Shown here in pieces: positions 62,036 to 64,000 of a stretch of 64,000 nucleotides of DNA (within the stretch, counting starts at the first letter, position 1; every line of letters starts with the position of its first letter). This DNA comes from Dicaeum eximium (lineage: Eukaryota; Chordata; Aves; Passeriformes; Dicaeidae): positions 496,001 to 560,000 of the forward strand of contig VWZP01010715.1 of NCBI GenBank assembly GCA_013396995.1. The letters run 5' to 3'. Below the pieces are notes generated by a model. It did no database searches. It was not told where the DNA came from and was given only the letters and a program-made list of their open reading frames with translations. The position numbers were made by a program, and so were the translations under genes.

Positions 62036-62443
62036 TTAATCCACCGGGCTGTCAGAGGGTGGCAATGTAAGAACACAGAATAAGCCCATGGCCAAGTAGC
62101 GGTAGCCGGGAGCAGGCGGCATTCCCGACACTGCCACAGCCATCCCTTTGTTTGCCGCCGTCACACTAAAGCAGGCGAGCGCCACGCTAAACCAGGCAGG
62201 GTGGGCCCAAGGAAACACCGCGCTCCGTGCGGGGCTGCCTCGGACGCAGAAACCCTTCCAGACAGACGAACACACTCCTCTTGGTTCCAGTCCAGCCGTG
62301 CCCTGAGCCAGCCTGAGCTCCTTCCAGGCACGCCTGAGGAAATGGAGCCGGCAGTCCCGTGAGGCGCTGCCGGAGCCGCTCGGCCGCATCCCTCAGAGCC
62401 TCATCCCTCATCCCTCAGAGCCCATCCCTCATCCCTCAGAGCC
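62036..62443. promoter_or_regulatory. CpG-rich block, possible small CpG island
   Basis: By my count there are about 26 CpG dinucleotides in the 360 bases 62041-62400, in sharp contrast to the CpG-poor surroundings. The GC content is also visibly higher. In vertebrates this pattern marks unmethylated promoter DNA, so a transcription start may lie here. Minus-strand open frames (62389-62036, 117 codons, Arg/Gly/Ala-rich start MRPSGSGSASRD; and 62411-62187) cross it but match nothing I know, and may only reflect composition. It could instead be an orphan CpG island or a GC-rich relic. Confidence 0.45.
62387..62443. repeat. Imperfect 14-22 bp tandem repeat (CATCCCTC / AGAGCC)
   Basis: CATCCCTCAGAGCC (62387-62400) is followed by two longer copies with an extra CATCCCT unit (62401-62422 and 62423-62443). 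It forms the edge of the CpG-rich block. Confidence 0.9.
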
Positions 62444-64000
62444 TGCCATCTCTGTTAGGAGCTCCTTGATGGCTCCACGGAGAGGTGCAGGGCTTGCAGG
62501 CAGAGGTCTATTATAACTAAACAAGGCAGAAATTGTCCGAGAGTGCTGGTGACTCCTTTTAATGTCGCCTTTTCTTCGTTGCTCATAACTTAAAACTCCC
62601 TCTCCTCTAACTACCTGTGTGTGGTCCCGGTGCTCCCAGCCTCCAGGTGTTCCCAGGAAGTGGCTTCCTTCTGACCCTCACGGTTACTAGACTTAGGTAC
62701 CCTCTTACTTGTTTTCAACAAAATATTTCTGTGGTGTGCAGTGTGACAACTCAGGTGACAAGGACTGAAATACACTGCTTTGTGCTAATTTGGCTGGAAG
62801 GATTAAACTACATCTTACTTTATCATGACAAACAACACCTAGGAAAGTAGTGCTTCCTGTTGTCCATCATCATAATGGTGTACAGGCTGGAGAACCAAAT
62901 CTGCCATTTCCTCCAGTAATTTTTCCCCAGATTTACCTTTCAAATTAAAAATTATCTTTCCGTGTCCTGACTTCTGTTAGTAGGGTTTGTATCAGTAGAT
63001 GCTGCTGAGGTACTGGGGTGGCTGAGGAGAGCATCCACAAGGAGCACCTGTAGGGCTGGAATAGGTTTTCTGTCAGATCCCTGTGCCCTGGTGCAGAGGG
63101 AGGATGCTCTTTCACAAACTAAAGCAAGACAGTTTGTTTTTGGAGTACCTGTAATTGTGTAAAAATATTTGTTTCAGACCTGTAGTATTATGACTGTTAT
63201 TCTTCTCCCACTAGGGCTGAAGTCCTGTGCCTAGTGAGATGAGTCATTATTCATTTTAGTATCTCTTGTGGTGGGTAAGAAAAATTTTGTGGACAAGTGC
63301 TACAGGACCTTCTTCTGAACAAGTTCTGTCCTTTTTGCACTTACAGAAGAGCTTGCAAGAGGAATGGGTCTAGTCCCATTTTGACCATTCCACCTTATTT
63401 TTTGTTTTTGAATAGTATATGTTGGACAAAAGATATACTAATATAAAGAGAATTTTTCTCAAAATATTTCAATAAATTAATGTATTAAAATGTATTCCTT
63501 CCTCAGTCATTTAACTGTCGTCATTCCACGTGGCACATCATATTTGTGGGGTGAGAGCTCTTGGAACAGTGACTCATCTTTTCCTTATAAAGCACCACAC
63601 ATGCGGAACAGTATTAATAAAGGAATAATGATGGGATCTGCTCATCTCTTAGAGACTGGGTCAGAGGTAACTGATTCTGTGTCAGATGCCAAAAAGGTTG
63701 TAGTGTAGTTCATGCTGTATCTTGGATAAAGCTGGGGGCTGATAATACAAGGTCTGTAAAGTACAGAGGTCCATGGATGCAGACCCAAAGCAATTGGGTC
63801 TTACAATAGAAACCAAGGGTCAGGACCCCAGAGAAGATGCACCATTAAGGCAAGCAGTTTGCATTATATTCAGCTGAGATTCTCAATATGACTGGCAAGC
63901 AATCATGGCCAAAAACATGGTAGATCTCATGAGATAATGCAATAGTGGTATTCCACTGAATAAGGAGGGCACATAAAAACAGTTATCTGTCAAAGAAATT
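62444..64000. other. Non-coding sequence, nothing recognised
   Basis: Open frames at 62617-62850 and 63490-63708 lack splice context and recognisable pattern. If the CpG-rich block is a promoter, a + strand transcript would run through here, but I see no convincing first-exon donor. Confidence 0.5.

Noticed and set aside
1..64000. CRISPR arrays, prokaryotic operons or phage genes
   Set aside because: No regularly spaced repeats with unique spacers and no compact coding. All evidence points to vertebrate chromosomal DNA.

Overview
The window looks like AT-rich vertebrate chromosomal DNA, almost certainly from a bird. The best evidence is interspersed repeats. At least seven loci hold CR1-type non-LTR retrotransposon fragments, recognisable by their conserved 3' end and, in the longer copies, by the conserved C-terminal part of the CR1 reverse-transcriptase ORF. 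One solo LTR belongs to a widespread avian endogenous-retrovirus family. One decayed MIR-type SINE is also present. Nothing suggests a bacterial, viral or plasmid origin: there are no compact genes, operons or ribosome binding sites. Most open frames between stops are chance readings of intron or intergenic sequence.

No gene could be recognised by name. There is, however, a set of short, open, splice-bounded segments on the + strand whose reading phases fit one another: 7115-7279, 37185-37331, 41179-41299, 42525-42586 and 47376-47447. Weaker candidates lie at 11717-11785, 33612-33686, 36327-36554 and 55285-55434. The simplest reading is that most of the window lies inside the introns of one long + strand gene with small exons. 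This is inference from splice signals and phase. Similar pseudo-exons also turn up by chance on the other strand, so each exon is only a moderate call.

Layout. 1-20.8 kb: unique-looking sequence, one or two candidate exons, an assembly gap in a poly(T) tract at 16.34 kb, and a 20-bp perfect palindrome next to a tandem duplication at 19.8 kb. 20.8-32 kb: a MIR relic and CR1 fragments, including a back-to-back inverted CR1 pair at 25.2-26.3 kb and a (TAAAA)n microsatellite at 31.0 kb. 32-50 kb: the densest group of candidate exons, plus short promoter-like motifs at 44.7 and 48.4 kb. 50-57 kb: a CR1 3' end and a long CR1 copy with an expanded terminal repeat. 60-62.5 kb: a decayed CR1, the solo LTR, and a CpG-rich block 0.3 kb beyond it. 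62.5-64 kb: nothing recognisable.

I found no convincing novel multi-gene system. The items most worth checking are the phase-compatible exon series, the CpG-rich block beside the LTR, and the palindrome with adjacent duplication.
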